The translations under genes were made by a program, and so were the position numbers. A stretch of DNA of 64,000 nucleotides from Pseudomonas sp. C2B4. Lineage in GTDB: Bacteria; Pseudomonadota; Gammaproteobacteria; Pseudomonadales; Pseudomonadaceae. Positions 14,878-24,679 of the stretch are shown here, piece after piece. Position 1 is the first letter of the stretch, and each line of letters opens with the position of its first letter. The notes beneath the pieces are model-generated. The model was not told the DNA's origin. It worked only from the letters and a program-made list of their open reading frames with translations, and did not search any database. The stretch is from assembly GCF_013359695.1 (NCBI RefSeq), contig NZ_JABFMU010000026.1:16371-80370 (forward strand), read 5' to 3'.

Positions 14878-16779
14878 ATGAAATGCGACCCCAATCCCTA
14901 TCGCGCCACGTCGCCATCACTCGCCGTGAAACCCCGTCTGATTCGCCATCTGTTCCTGCCACCGCTGATCATCGCCCTGATGATCGGACTGGGTTATATC
15001 GGCTTCTGGACCAGTGAGCACTATGGCATCCGCAGCCTGAGCGAAAGCGGCCAGCGCCAGCTGGAGTTGCATGCCCGCGCCGTTGAAAGCGAAATCAGCA
15101 AATACACCTACCTGCCCAGCCTGCTGGAACTCGAAACCAGCGTGTCGAAGCTGCTGGCCGACCCGACCCCGGAACACCGGCAAACGGTCAATGATTACCT
15201 TGAAGGCCTGAACCGGCGCAGCCGCAGTCGGGCCATCTACGTGATGGACACCACCGGTCGCGTCATGGCCACCAGTAACTGGCGCGATGTCGACAGTTAC
15301 CTGGGGGAAGACCTGTCCTTCCGTGCCTATTTCCAGAATGCCGTGCGCGGCCAGCCGGGGCGTTTTTACGGCATCGGCAGCACCAACGGCGAACCCGGTT
15401 ACTACCTGGCCCATGGCCTGGAGGAGCACGGCAAGATCATCGGCGTCGCGGTGGTCAAGGTGCGCCTGGAAGCCATGGAAGAACGCTGGCAGCGGGCGCG
15501 CCTGGAGGCTTTCGTCAGCGATGAGAACGGTATCATCATTCTGTCCAGCGATCCGGCGCGGCGCTTGAAATCCGTCATTCCCCTGAGCGACGAGACCAAG
15601 GAAAAACTGGCCCGCAGCCTTCAGTATTACTGGTTCCCGCTCAACGAACTGCAGCCGCTGGCCCGGGAAACCCTCGCCGAGGGCGTGGAAAAACTGACCT
15701 TTCCAGCCAACAGCGAACTGGCGTCCGACGAAGAAAACATCAGTTATCTGTCGCAGACCCGCAATCTGAGCGATACACCGTGGAATTTCACCCTGCTCAC
15801 GCCACTGCAGGATCTGCGCCGCGAAGCCATCAATCAGGGGATTCTGGTGGCGGTGGCCTTTGCCCTCGTGGCGTTCCTGCTGATTGCCTGGAACGAGCGA
15901 CGCAAGGTGATCGCCACCCGCCTGGCCGCTCGCGAAGCCTTGCAGGAAGCCAACAGTCAATTGGAGCGTCGGATTACCGAACGCACTGTCGATTTGCGTG
16001 CCAGCAACGAACGACTCAAGGGTCAGATCCGCGAACGGCGTCACGCCGAAGAGACCTTGCGTCGCGCCCAGGATGAACTGGTGCAGGCCGGAAAGCTCGC
16101 AGCCATCGGTCAGATGTCCACCAGCATCGCCCACGAATTGAACCAGCCGCTGGCGGCGCTGCGCACCCTGTCCGGCAACACTGTGCGCTTCCTCGAACGC
16201 GGTCAGCTGGACGTGGCCAGCACCAACCTCAAGACCATCAACGAATTGATCGACCGCATGGGCAGGATCACCGCCAGCCTGCGTTCCTTTGCCCGGCGCG
16301 GTGACGACAAGGGCCAGGCCTGCCTCGGCAAAGCCGTGGATGCGGCCTTGCAACTACTGGGCAGCCGCGTCGAAAACGCCCATCTGCAACTGCACCGTCA
16401 TTTCGACGAAGTTCAGGTACAGATTGACCAGACCCGCCTGGAGCAGATTCTGGTGAACCTCATCGGCAACGCCCTCGACGCCATGCAGGCGCAGCCACAG
16501 CCAGAGTTGTGGCTCGAAGGTGACTCAGGCGATGGCAAATACCGGCTGCGCGTTCGGGACAACGGCCATGGCATCGACGCCGAAGCGCGCAAGCACCTGT
16601 TCGAACCGTTCTTCACCACCAAACCCGGCGAACAGGGCCTCGGCCTGGGCCTGACCCTTTCCGCGAGCCTGGCCGCCGCCACGGGCGGTCACCTGGGTGT
16701 CGAGCACCCGGCCAGCGGTGGCACCGCATTCGTCCTCAGTTTACCGTTGGTAAGCCCCACTCCCGCCGAGCCAGTATGA
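14878..16779 (+). CDS. aauS: Sensor histidine kinase for acidic amino acids (AauS, DctB-like)
   Basis: A 633-residue inner-membrane kinase of the DctB family. It has an N-terminal membrane segment (LIRHLFLPPLIIALMIGLGYIG), a large periplasmic double-Cache-like sensor with SRAIYVMDTTGRVMATSNW, and a second membrane segment (GILVAVAFALVAFLLIAW). A coiled linker follows, then the H-box SIAHELNQPLAALRT (His near residue 420). The ATPase domain has LVNLIGNALDAM (N box), RDNGHGID (G1) and GLGLGLTLS (G2). The ATG at 14878 was chosen over the adjacent GTG at 14875. The end overlaps aauR by four bases. Its place next to aatJQMP, plus AauR-type sites upstream of aatJ, supports AauS. It probably senses glutamate or aspartate in the periplasm. 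Confidence 0.86.
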   Translation: MKCDPNPYRATSPSLAVKPRLIRHLFLPPLIIALMIGLGYIGFWTSEHYGIRSLSESGQRQLELHARAVESEISKYTYLPSLLELETSVSKLLADPTPEHRQTVNDYLEGLNRRSRSRAIYVMDTTGRVMATSNWRDVDSYLGEDLSFRAYFQNAVRGQPGRFYGIGSTNGEPGYYLAHGLEEHGKIIGVAVVKVRLEAMEERWQRARLEAFVSDENGIIILSSDPARRLKSVIPLSDETKEKLARSLQYYWFPLNELQPLARETLAEGVEKLTFPANSELASDEENISYLSQTRNLSDTPWNFTLLTPLQDLRREAINQGILVAVAFALVAFLLIAWNERRKVIATRLAAREALQEANSQLERRITERTVDLRASNERLKGQIRERRHAEETLRRAQDELVQAGKLAAIGQMSTSIAHELNQPLAALRTLSGNTVRFLERGQLDVASTNLKTINELIDRMGRITASLRSFARRGDDKGQACLGKAVDAALQLLGSRVENAHLQLHRHFDEVQVQIDQTRLEQILVNLIGNALDAMQAQPQPELWLEGDSGDGKYRLRVRDNGHGIDAEARKHLFEPFFTTKPGEQGLGLGLTLSASLAAATGGHLGVEHPASGGTAFVLSLPLVSPTPAEPV

Positions 16780-18104
16780 ACAACGACCTTAGTGTATTGA
16801 TCGTCGAAGACGACCCCCATGTGCTGCTCGGCTGCCAGCAGGCGCTGACCCTGGAAGACATTCCGTGCATTGGCGTCGGCAGTGCCGAAGAAGCCCTGGA
16901 GCGCGTCGGCGATAACTTTGCCGGTATCGTCATCAGCGACATTCGCCTGCCGGGCATCGATGGCCTTGAACTGCTGACCCGGCTCAAGGCACGCGACCGC
17001 AGCTTGCCCGTGGTGCTGATCACCGGTCACGGCGACATTTCCATGGCCGTCGGCGCGATGCAGAAAGGCGCTTATGACTTCATGGAGAAACCCTTCTCCC
17101 CGGAACGCCTAGTGGACGTGGCACGCCGCGCGCTGGAGCAACGCAGCCTGGCGCGGGAGGTCGTGTCGTTGCGCCGGCAACTGGCTGAACGGGACTCCCT
17201 GGAAGGCCGAATCATTGGTCGCTCCCCGGCCATGCAGCATTTGCGCGAACTGATTGCCAACGTCGCCGATACCTCGGCCAACGTGTTGATCGAGGGCGAA
17301 ACCGGCACCGGCAAGGAACTCGTCGCCCGTTGCCTGCACGACTTCAGTCGCCGCCACACCCGGCCATTCGTGGCGCTGAACTGCGGCGGCCTGCCGGAGA
17401 ACCTGTTCGAAAGCGAAATCTTCGGCCACGAAGCCAACGCCTTTACCGGTGCCGGCAAGCGGCGGATCGGCAAGATCGAACATGCCGACGGCGGCACGCT
17501 GTTCCTCGATGAGGTGGAAAGCATGCCCCTGCCCCTGCAGATCAAACTGCTGCGGGTGTTGCAGGAACGCACCCTCGAACGCCTCGGTTCTAACCAGAGC
17601 GTGGCGGTGGATTGTCGGGTGATCGCCGCGACCAAGTCCGACCTGGACGAATCGAGCAAGGCCGGCGAGTTCCGCAGTGACCTGTATTACCGCCTCAATG
17701 TAGTCACTCTGGAACTTCCGCCGCTGCGCGAACGCCGCGAGGACATCCTGCAACTGTTCGAATACTTCCTGCAGCAGTCGTCCCTGCGCTTCGACCGCGC
17801 CGCGCCGGAACTGGACAACCAGACCCTGTCGAACCTGATGAGCCACGACTGGCCGGGCAATGTGCGCGAATTGCGCAACGTGGCCGAACGTTTTGCCCTC
17901 GGCCTGCCGGCGTTCAAGAAACCCGGTGCTGGCGGCAGCGCCCAAGGCCTGGCGTTCGCCGAAGCGGTGGAAGCCTTTGAACGCAACCTGTTGAGCGATG
18001 CCTTGCAACGCAGCGGCGGCAACCTGACCCAGGCCAGCCAGGAACTGGGCATGGCCAAGACCACGCTGTTCGACAAAGTGAAGAAGTACGGGCTGAGCCA
18101 CTGA
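16776..18104 (+). CDS. aauR: Sigma-54-dependent response regulator (AauR, DctD-like)
   Basis: NtrC-family activator of 442 residues. The receiver domain has the phosphoacceptor Asp55 in VISDIRLPG and acidic residues in VEDDPH. The AAA domain has Walker A GETGTGKE, LFLDEVESM as Walker B, and a sigma-54 contact loop NAFTGA in place of GAFTGA, as in several DctD relatives. The C-terminal Fis-type helix-turn-helix is NLTQASQELGMAKTTLFDKVKKYG. It would bind the TTCGG-N4-CCGAA sites at 11189 and 11220 and activate the sigma-54 promoter of aatJ. It shares a four-base overlap with aauS and a one-base overlap with the next gene. Confidence 0.88.
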   Translation: MNNDLSVLIVEDDPHVLLGCQQALTLEDIPCIGVGSAEEALERVGDNFAGIVISDIRLPGIDGLELLTRLKARDRSLPVVLITGHGDISMAVGAMQKGAYDFMEKPFSPERLVDVARRALEQRSLAREVVSLRRQLAERDSLEGRIIGRSPAMQHLRELIANVADTSANVLIEGETGTGKELVARCLHDFSRRHTRPFVALNCGGLPENLFESEIFGHEANAFTGAGKRRIGKIEHADGGTLFLDEVESMPLPLQIKLLRVLQERTLERLGSNQSVAVDCRVIAATKSDLDESSKAGEFRSDLYYRLNVVTLELPPLRERREDILQLFEYFLQQSSLRFDRAAPELDNQTLSNLMSHDWPGNVRELRNVAERFALGLPAFKKPGAGGSAQGLAFAEAVEAFERNLLSDALQRSGGNLTQASQELGMAKTTLFDKVKKYGLSH

Positions 18105-18442
18105 TGGACCTGATTCTCAAAGCAACCCTGGGCGCCGCAGTGGTGGTGATTCTCGCCGCCCTGGCCAAGACCCGAAACTATTACATCGCGGGCCTGGTGC
18201 CGCTGTTTCCCACCTTCGCGTTGATTGCCCATTACATCGTCGGCAAGGGCCGTTCAATTGATGACCTCAAGACCACCATCGTGTTTGGCATGTGGTCGAT
18301 CATTCCGTATTTCGTCTACCTGGCGACCTTGTACGTGATGGTCGACCGGATGCGCCTGGAGGCGTCGCTGGCGGTGGCGGCGGTGGCGTGGTTGATGGCG
18401 GCGACGGTGCTGGTCAGTGTGTGGGTACGCTTGCACGCCTGA
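18104..18442 (+). CDS. glpM: GlpM-family small membrane protein
   Basis: A 112-residue inner-membrane protein with three or four hydrophobic helices (LGAAVVVILAALA, LVPLFPTFALIAHYIV, IVFGMWSIIPYFVYLATLYVMV, AVAAVAWLMAATVLVSVWV). Length and the start LILKATLGAAVVVILAALAKTRNYYIAGLVPLFPTFA fit the GlpM family, first described near the glycerol genes of P. aeruginosa and linked there to alginate production. It begins in the stop codon of aauR (TGATG), so it is read with the two-component genes. Its molecular role is not known. Confidence 0.75.
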   Translation: MDLILKATLGAAVVVILAALAKTRNYYIAGLVPLFPTFALIAHYIVGKGRSIDDLKTTIVFGMWSIIPYFVYLATLYVMVDRMRLEASLAVAAVAWLMAATVLVSVWVRLHA

Positions 18443-18457
18443 ACACCGCCAATCCCC

Positions 18458-18547
18458 TGTGGGAGCGGGCTTGCCCGCGAAGAGGGCATTTCAGTTGGCA
18501 TTAAAGCTGGCTGACACACCGCTTTCGCGAGCAGGCTCGCTCCCACA
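18458..18547. repeat. REP pair (REPIN) with one variant arm
   Basis: The left copy (18458-18480) has the variant core GGGAGCGGGCTTGCCCGCG, with compensating changes that keep the palindrome. The right copy (18524-18547) is standard. The pair lies between convergent glpM and the lipoprotein genes. Confidence 0.9.
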
Positions 18548-18559
18548 GGTTACATCGCT

Positions 18560-19468
18560 TCAGTGCGCGTAAACCTGCTGCAACTGCGCCTGGGTCAACG
18601 CATCCTCAAACGGTACAGGCACCGACTTCACCGCACCGTACAGGTTGCGATAACGCCAGTAGCTGCCGCTATTGGCCAGTTGATATCCCCGCTCGACCAC
18701 ACGCTGGCCATCGAGCACATAACGCAGGGTTTCCTGGGCCGCCGGCGGGGGTGGCGGTTGCATGAGATCGGTGGCCAGCACCCGCATGGACTCATCGATG
18801 CACTCGTCGAGTACGGCGGTGACCTTCGCCAGTTCAAGGCTGCCGTCATCGATGCACTGCTTGCCACATTGGCGAATCGGCTGGCTGGCCACCTCGATGC
18901 GCATGCGGTACAGCGGTGAACCGGCAATGTCCTGAACCTGCACCTGATTGATCAGGATGAAACTCCCGCGATCGGGAGTCAGCATCAGTTTGGGTTCAAT
19001 CAGCAGACGAGCAGTCACCTGCCCCTCGCCCTGTTTGAGGTCGGCCGCTTTCGAAGCGTCCTGAAAGCGCCGTTGCAGACGCTCCTGCAGCGGCACACCC
19101 GCGAGCAGATCGGCCATCGGTCGCGAGTCTTTGAGCGCGGCTTTTTCGGCGTCGCGCTGCAAGCTCCCACTGCCCATCTGCGTGTTGATCAGGCTGGCCA
19201 CCAGCAACCCGGCAAGCCCGGCGGTGTTGCCTGAACTCGCCACCAGATTCTGACTGGACGATGCCGCTTCAAGGGCCGTTTTGGAATCGATCACCGTGCT
19301 GGCACTGACAAACGCTTGCGGCAACTGCACATCCACCTTAAGTCCATGGGCCTGGACATAGGACAGCGCAATCGGGTCTTTGAAACCGGACTCGGGAGCC
19401 GGCTTCTGCGCGCAGCCAGCCAACATCAGCAGGGCCACCGCAGTGGCCGCTGCGACTGATCGCTTCAT
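18560..19468 (-). CDS. Hypothetical lipoprotein, 302 residues
   Basis: Predicted outer-envelope lipoprotein: MKRSVAAATAVALLMLAGCAQ has a clear lipobox (LAGC). The mature part is mixed alpha/beta with no motif I recognise. A region near residues 75-115 is rich in Ala and Ser, and a proline run (PPPPPAAQE) lies near residue 240. The cysteine pair CGKQC (about residue 201) could form a disulfide. It overlaps the stop of the upstream lipoprotein gene by four bases, so the two probably act together, perhaps as an envelope complex. Function unknown. Confidence 0.7.
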   Translation of the reverse strand: MKRSVAAATAVALLMLAGCAQKPAPESGFKDPIALSYVQAHGLKVDVQLPQAFVSASTVIDSKTALEAASSSQNLVASSGNTAGLAGLLVASLINTQMGSGSLQRDAEKAALKDSRPMADLLAGVPLQERLQRRFQDASKAADLKQGEGQVTARLLIEPKLMLTPDRGSFILINQVQVQDIAGSPLYRMRIEVASQPIRQCGKQCIDDGSLELAKVTAVLDECIDESMRVLATDLMQPPPPPAAQETLRYVLDGQRVVERGYQLANSGSYWRYRNLYGAVKSVPVPFEDALTQAQLQQVYAH

Positions 19469-20160
19469 TGTGCGAACGGCGTGATCATTTGCTGACGGCT
19501 GCTATCCACGGCCTGGTAGAACGCGTTGGACAGGTTGGTGTAGGTCGGCTCGTCCCACTCGCCCTGAGCCGCTTGCACCGCGACAAATGGCTGGAACCAC
19601 AGCAGTTTGTTATCCGCCAGGTCCACCACCATGCCTTGTCCGCCCACCTGAGCCATCGGCACGCTGGTCGGGACAATGCTGTAGTAGCTGCGGGTCGCCC
19701 CCGTGGCCGTGACATACACCAGCAACAGGCGATCGATACCGTATTTAGCCTTCATCGGGGTCAAGTCTTTGATCGTGTAGCCTTCGCGGAATTTACCTTC
19801 CTTGTAAGCTTTCAGGTCAACCTTCTCGTCGATGCGCTTGGCTTTGTAACCCTTGGCCTGCAACTTGGCGACGATCGCATCCGGCAGGGTGTCGAAATCT
19901 CGCACTTGCCAGGTTTTGACGTTGTCACTGAGCTTGCTGTTGACGCCCGAGTTGATCGCGTAATCGAGAATCCCCTGGTTACCGGTCAATGCCAGTACGG
20001 GAGGAGGCAATTCGGTGATTGCCACGCCAATGGTCGGTTCCTTGGCATCCCAGAATTGATGGTCCAGCGGTACGGGAGGTTGTACGTTGGCGCAGCCGGT
20101 GAGCGTGAGGCAGGCAAACAGAGTCAGCACCGCCCAGGTGCGTAGAGCGCGGAGAGTCAT
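19465..20160 (-). CDS. Hypothetical lipoprotein, 231 residues
   Basis: Predicted lipoprotein with signal MTLRALRTWAVLTLFACLTLTGCAN (lipobox LTGC). The mature part contains EPTIGVAITELPPPVLALTGNQG and a segment KYGIDRLLLVYVTATGATRSYYSIVPTS that looks like the core of a beta-rich domain. It is the first gene of a two-gene operon with the 302-residue lipoprotein. I do not recognise the family. Confidence 0.7.
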   Translation of the reverse strand: MTLRALRTWAVLTLFACLTLTGCANVQPPVPLDHQFWDAKEPTIGVAITELPPPVLALTGNQGILDYAINSGVNSKLSDNVKTWQVRDFDTLPDAIVAKLQAKGYKAKRIDEKVDLKAYKEGKFREGYTIKDLTPMKAKYGIDRLLLVYVTATGATRSYYSIVPTSVPMAQVGGQGMVVDLADNKLLWFQPFVAVQAAQGEWDEPTYTNLSNAFYQAVDSSRQQMITPFAQ

Positions 20161-20258
20161 GGATCAAGTCCCTATGATTTGAAAACATCACTGCCCGTAT
20201 CGGCAGCAACGGTCAAAACAATAGTGGCATATTGATACTTTTTTGACATCAGGCATTT

Positions 20259-20927
20259 TCAGCTCACGGTCCCGCCCCTTGATTCACTCATGATCTGGCG
20301 AATCGCCCCGACAAACGCTTCAACAGGTTGTCCGCCCGTGACCGCGTATTGGCCATTGAACACCACGGTCGGTACCGAACTGACCCCGCGTGATAGCCAC
20401 AGTTGTTCCTCCTGGCGAACTTCTTCGGCGAACTCATCCGACGCCAGAATCGACTCGGCCCGCTGCCGATCCAGCCCGACACTTTCAACAATCTGCGCCA
20501 ATTGAGCGCCGTCGGACGGATTGCCGCCATCGGTAAAATACGCCTTGAACAACGCTTCCTTCAGCGGCAGTTGCAGCCCTTGCAGACCGGCCCAGTGCAG
20601 CAAGCGGTGAGCATCGAAGGTGTTGTAGATGCGGCTGTTGCCATCGGTACGAAACGCAAAACCGACCTCGGCGCCGCGCGCACGGATCATCTCGCGATTC
20701 TTTTGCGACTGTTCGGGTGTCGAGCCGTACTTCTCGGTGATGTGCTCGGTGATGTTCTGGCCTTCCGGCCCCATCTTCGGATTCAGTTCGAACGGCTGCA
20801 AGCGGATCTCGGCGCGGACTTCGTCGCGCAAGATCTCCAGGGCCCGGGTCAGGCCGTACAAGCCGATCACGCACCAGGGGCAGGATACGTCGCTGACGAA
20901 ATCGATTTTCAAGGGGGCACTCATCAT
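20259..20927 (-). CDS. DsbA-family oxidoreductase, FrnE-like
   Basis: Thioredoxin-fold protein of 222 residues without a signal peptide, so probably cytoplasmic. The N-terminus IDFVSDVSCPWCVIGLYGL has the CPWC active site typical of the FrnE/2-hydroxychromene-carboxylate-isomerase-like DsbA group. The cis-proline loop is SSVPTVVFNGQYAVTGGQP. Helical insert residues 60-170 fit the family. Two adjacent Met codons could start it; the second (20924) is equally good. It likely acts as a thiol-disulfide oxidoreductase or isomerase in redox stress. It stands alone between a lipoprotein operon and a REP pair. Confidence 0.82.
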   Translation of the reverse strand: MMSAPLKIDFVSDVSCPWCVIGLYGLTRALEILRDEVRAEIRLQPFELNPKMGPEGQNITEHITEKYGSTPEQSQKNREMIRARGAEVGFAFRTDGNSRIYNTFDAHRLLHWAGLQGLQLPLKEALFKAYFTDGGNPSDGAQLAQIVESVGLDRQRAESILASDEFAEEVRQEEQLWLSRGVSSVPTVVFNGQYAVTGGQPVEAFVGAIRQIMSESRGGTVS

Positions 20928-21001
20928 TCACCTCGCTGGCTTGAACGCGCCGGAAAAGTCGAACGATACACCTGACAGTACTGAACGCGCAGCAGATCCC
21001 T

Positions 21002-21090
21002 TGTGGGAGCGAGCCTGCTCGCGAAAGCGGTGTGTCAGCCAACATTAATGCCGACTGAAATGCCCTCTTCGCGAGCAGGCTCGCTCCCAC
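21002..21090. repeat. REP pair (REPIN), main family
   Basis: Inverted copies at 21002-21025 and 21068-21090, between the DsbA-like gene and the hydrolase gene. The right copy ends right beside the hydrolase stop. Confidence 0.92.
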
Positions 21091-21102
21091 GGGGAACCCG
21101 AG

Positions 21103-22134
21103 TTACAGGAGATTGTGGTCGGCCACCGGCTCGATCTGCGCCCAATGCGAAGTGTCCTCACGGTGCTCACGCAAATACGGCAACACCGCCGCCAGCAATG
21201 GCGCCTTGAACGCCTCCTGAAAACGGTGGGCCAGCCCCGGAATCAACTTCAGCTGACTGCCGCGCAAATGCGCCGCCAGATGCACGCCATGCATCACGGG
21301 CAACAGCGGATCGGCCGTGCCATGCACCACCAGCGCCGGCACCCGCAATTGATTGAGCAACGCCACCCGGCTCGGCTCGGCCAGGATCGCCATGATCTGC
21401 CGTTTCACGCCTTCGGGATTGAACGCCCGGTCATAGGACAGCGCCGCCTGATGCAACAGCGCCTGTCGATCATCGCTCACTGTCGGGCTGCCCAGCGCAG
21501 CCAGCAAATCGGCTTGTTGCTCCAGCGCCGCCTCTCGATTCGGCGCGCCACGGCGGGCGAGCAATTGCACCAGCGCTGCGCTGGGTGCGGGCAGGCCTTC
21601 GGCACCGGAGGTGCTCATGATCAGCGTCAAACTCTCGACCCGCTCGGGCGCCATGGCCGCCATATGCTGGGCGATCATCCCGCCCATGCTGGCACCCAAC
21701 ACGTGGAACTGCTCGATGCGCAGCGCATCCATCAGGCCCAGGCCATCATCGGCCATGTCCGTCAGCGAGTACGGTGCCGACACCGGCAAACCCAACTTGT
21801 AGCGCAGCACCTCGAAGGTCAGGTTGGCCTCGGCCGGTGCCTGCCGCCAGGTCGAGAGGCCGACATCGCGATTGTCATAGCGAATCACCCGGAAACCCTG
21901 CTGACACAAGGCGACCACCACCTCGTCAGGCCAGTGAATCAACTGCCCGCCCAACCCCATCACCAGCAGCAGCGCCGGATCCGAGGCCCGGCCGATGCTC
22001 TGGTACGCCAGGCTCACCTGCGCCAGATCGACGTGTTCGGTCGGTACATTCACATCACAACGAGACGCCGCCAGGGATGGCAGGCTGAACAATGCGGACA
22101 GAACAATCGCCGCTGATAAAAACAAAGCACGCAT
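21103..22134 (-). CDS. Exported alpha/beta hydrolase
   Basis: Serine hydrolase of 343 residues with a signal peptide (MRALFLSAAIVLSALFSLPSLAA), so it acts in the periplasm or outside. The fold is alpha/beta hydrolase: oxyanion region LVMGLGGQLIHWPD, nucleophile elbow VLGASMGGMIAQH (catalytic Ser), acidic residue in VVHGTADPLLPV and His in IPGLAHRF. The arrangement DNRDVGLSTW is typical of the esterase/haloperoxidase-like branch. The substrate cannot be told from sequence. It is a single gene; upstream, 169 bases separate it from the divergent toxin-like gene. Confidence 0.8.
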   Translation of the reverse strand: MRALFLSAAIVLSALFSLPSLAASRCDVNVPTEHVDLAQVSLAYQSIGRASDPALLLVMGLGGQLIHWPDEVVVALCQQGFRVIRYDNRDVGLSTWRQAPAEANLTFEVLRYKLGLPVSAPYSLTDMADDGLGLMDALRIEQFHVLGASMGGMIAQHMAAMAPERVESLTLIMSTSGAEGLPAPSAALVQLLARRGAPNREAALEQQADLLAALGSPTVSDDRQALLHQAALSYDRAFNPEGVKRQIMAILAEPSRVALLNQLRVPALVVHGTADPLLPVMHGVHLAAHLRGSQLKLIPGLAHRFQEAFKAPLLAAVLPYLREHREDTSHWAQIEPVADHNLL

Positions 22135-22339
22135 GACAAAACACCAAAACGCAGAACCCCAGTAGAGCGCGAGTCTGATGAAGTTTGTTCAAGCGCGCTG
22201 CCACAGTTCAATGACAGTTTGATGAACATCGCCGAGTGGTCGTCGCGATAACTATGTAGTGCCAATGCCCGGCAGGTCTTCCCTTAAATGACTCGCTCAA
22301 GGAGTGGACTCACCGCTCCCTTTACCGAGCCATGACCCC

Positions 22340-24679
22340 ATGACCGATAACTTTATATTCGATCTCCCCTTACCCACCGCCATCGACCTGCCAGCCTCCT
22401 CGATCCTGCCGGACAATGTCGACGATAGTTTGAGGCTCAGGGCTACGGCCCGTTGGCGCGAGAGCAACGAGGGCTTGCGTGAACTGTTCGCCGGCGTGCC
22501 GGCCACCCGCTCTACGCTCGAGCGTTTGCTCAAACAACAGTTGGATCTGGACGGCCACGCCGTGGGTCTGCAGTTTTTCGCCACGCAAGATCAGGGCGAA
22601 CGGTTCATTCTGCTCACCGATGCCCTGGCGTTTGTCTTCCAGCACCCTGAGCTGGAGAGCACGCTGGACCAGCGCTGTCGCGTTACCGGCCTGACTTCGA
22701 CCCACGCCCTCTTCCCCCTCACTCCGTTGCAACTGCTCACCCGCCTCAAGGCGCTGGGAGTGGAGCAAGCCATGACCGAGCGCTGGAATGCCTACTGGGA
22801 CGCGCGCGCCCCTGGCGCTGCGGTGTCGCGCCGTGAACGGGCCAGCCAGTTGTACCTCAATCACCTGGAAGCGACGGCTCACAGGGCCTTCGCCTATTGC
22901 ACCCTGAGTGCCGAACAACTGAAACCGCTGTTGATGCTGATGGACGCTCCCGCGACGGGCGCACGCCCGGATAATCCGTCGGTTCAATGCGAACAATTGG
23001 AATTGATCCTGAGCAACAACGCTCGCGTGAAGCTTCCCGAGGCCTGGGTCATCAGCCTCGGCGACAAGGCACCGATCGAACAATTGTTGTACCTGCCGTG
23101 CCGTCCGGTCGCGCTTCAAGCCTTCCCCCAGCGCAGTGACATGCAGACCTGGCTGACGCAACAGGCCCTCGTCCCCGGCGGACGGCCCGACACTGACATC
23201 GCTTTTCAGTACACCACCCGAGCCCTTCCATTGTCGGCGGGTATGACCGACCTGCTGGCCCATCAGCAAATGGCCCAACTCGACACTTTGCGCAATGGTT
23301 CAGCGGGAAAACCCGGGCTGGTCGAACAGGGTGCCAGGGCTTTGGTGGACTCGGACCGATTGGACCGGCAGCGCAGCCAAAGCCCGGTGCTCGCCGCACC
23401 GCCAGGTGGGGATCCGTCGCCCATCGACAGCACTTTCGCTCCCAACGACGAGCAACCCCTGTTCGGCAATCTGCATGCCGATATACCCTGGGCCCTGCGT
23501 CAGGCAGCCTTGAACAAGCAGCGCGATGCACTCGAAACGCTACGGCGCGAGGCTGGCCAAAACGAGCACCTGAAATCTCTCAAGGATCTGCAAGCAAAAC
23601 TGGAAACCGCCGAGCAAGCCGCCGACAAGGCTGCTTCCACCCTGCTTTACCGTGAGCGCTCGCTTGACCCCATCGCCTTGAATCGGGAACTCACAGCACT
23701 GCACAAAGCCCACAAGGATGGACTGCACGCCGAGGCCGGGCTGCAACGGGCACTCAAGCAATTGACCGACGAAGAATCCAATCGGCTCAAGGCACTGCTC
23801 GATACGCCCGACGAGCCGGGTAGCGACCGAGTGGCGGCCAGCCTGACCCTGTCACTGACCGAACAGGACGGTGCGCAACCCAAGATCAACACCCAGGCAC
23901 TCAACGGCGTTTTTGTGATGACCCACCCGGACGCACTGCTAGAGGCCTCGTCTTCCCACAGCGTGTTGCTTTACTGGCCCGGGATTGGCGGCGGACTGCA
24001 ACGGTTCGCCAACCGGCGGGAACTTGAACGACAGCTGTTCAAAATGGGCGAAACCGACAGCGATCTTGCATTGCAGCTGAACAAAATCAGCGGCGATGCA
24101 CTGCAATACGCGCTGCATCAGATCAACAATGATTTCGAAGTCCAGGCGGCCGGGATACGTCAACGCAATGCCGGGACAGACCAGCAAACGCAAGTGGCCG
24201 AACGACTTGAAGCGCTGCGCAAGCGAACCCTTGCTGCCCTGCAGGTACCCGTCAATGCCGCGCGCAACCTGGCGTTCGCACATGACCTGGAGCAGGACCG
24301 TAGCGCCACCCTGGGCACCCGTCTTCCGGACATGTTCGCCAAACTGTCTACAGCCGATCGCAAAGTACTCAAGGATCTGATCCAGGCGTACATCAGGGCC
24401 ATGCGCCGCAGTCACGAGCTGATGACGGCCAACCTCGAGCCGCGCGATGACTTCACTCGGCGACATCTGCAAGCCCGGCTGCGCAAGGACTTCAACATCA
24501 AGGGCGATTTCGATGTGCAACTCGAACTGCCCGATGCCGTCACGTGGGAGAAACGCTACTCCACAACGCCAGCCGGGAAGGTCGAAACGACGGTCATGGT
24601 GCCCGGTGCCAAGTACAGCAAAATGTCGCTTGAGGACCTGGCCCAGCTCAACATCGATAACGTCCATTCGGTGCAATAG
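22340..24679 (+). CDS. N-terminal open part of the toxin-like gene, 779 codons before TAG
   Basis: If the TAG is obeyed, this makes a 779-residue protein. It begins MTDNFIFDLPLPTAIDLPAS, then has the DUF6543-like region (roughly residues 30-330) with ATRSTLERLLKQQLDLDG and SRRERASQLYLNHLEATAHRAFAYC. Residues about 390-500 are charged and helical (DALETLRREAGQNEHLKSL and following), probably coiled coil. It ends KYSKMSLEDLAQLNIDNVHSVQ, in the middle of a domain. Alone it lacks the hydrophobic helices found in the second part. Confidence 0.65.
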   Translation: MTDNFIFDLPLPTAIDLPASSILPDNVDDSLRLRATARWRESNEGLRELFAGVPATRSTLERLLKQQLDLDGHAVGLQFFATQDQGERFILLTDALAFVFQHPELESTLDQRCRVTGLTSTHALFPLTPLQLLTRLKALGVEQAMTERWNAYWDARAPGAAVSRRERASQLYLNHLEATAHRAFAYCTLSAEQLKPLLMLMDAPATGARPDNPSVQCEQLELILSNNARVKLPEAWVISLGDKAPIEQLLYLPCRPVALQAFPQRSDMQTWLTQQALVPGGRPDTDIAFQYTTRALPLSAGMTDLLAHQQMAQLDTLRNGSAGKPGLVEQGARALVDSDRLDRQRSQSPVLAAPPGGDPSPIDSTFAPNDEQPLFGNLHADIPWALRQAALNKQRDALETLRREAGQNEHLKSLKDLQAKLETAEQAADKAASTLLYRERSLDPIALNRELTALHKAHKDGLHAEAGLQRALKQLTDEESNRLKALLDTPDEPGSDRVAASLTLSLTEQDGAQPKINTQALNGVFVMTHPDALLEASSSHSVLLYWPGIGGGLQRFANRRELERQLFKMGETDSDLALQLNKISGDALQYALHQINNDFEVQAAGIRQRNAGTDQQTQVAERLEALRKRTLAALQVPVNAARNLAFAHDLEQDRSATLGTRLPDMFAKLSTADRKVLKDLIQAYIRAMRRSHELMTANLEPRDDFTRRHLQARLRKDFNIKGDFDVQLELPDAVTWEKRYSTTPAGKVETTVMVPGAKYSKMSLEDLAQLNIDNVHSVQ

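Noticed and set aside
22304..22306. GTG as the start of the toxin-like gene
   Set aside because: It overlaps the AAGGAG that would have to serve as its own ribosome-binding site; the ATG at 22340 is preferred, though its site is weak.
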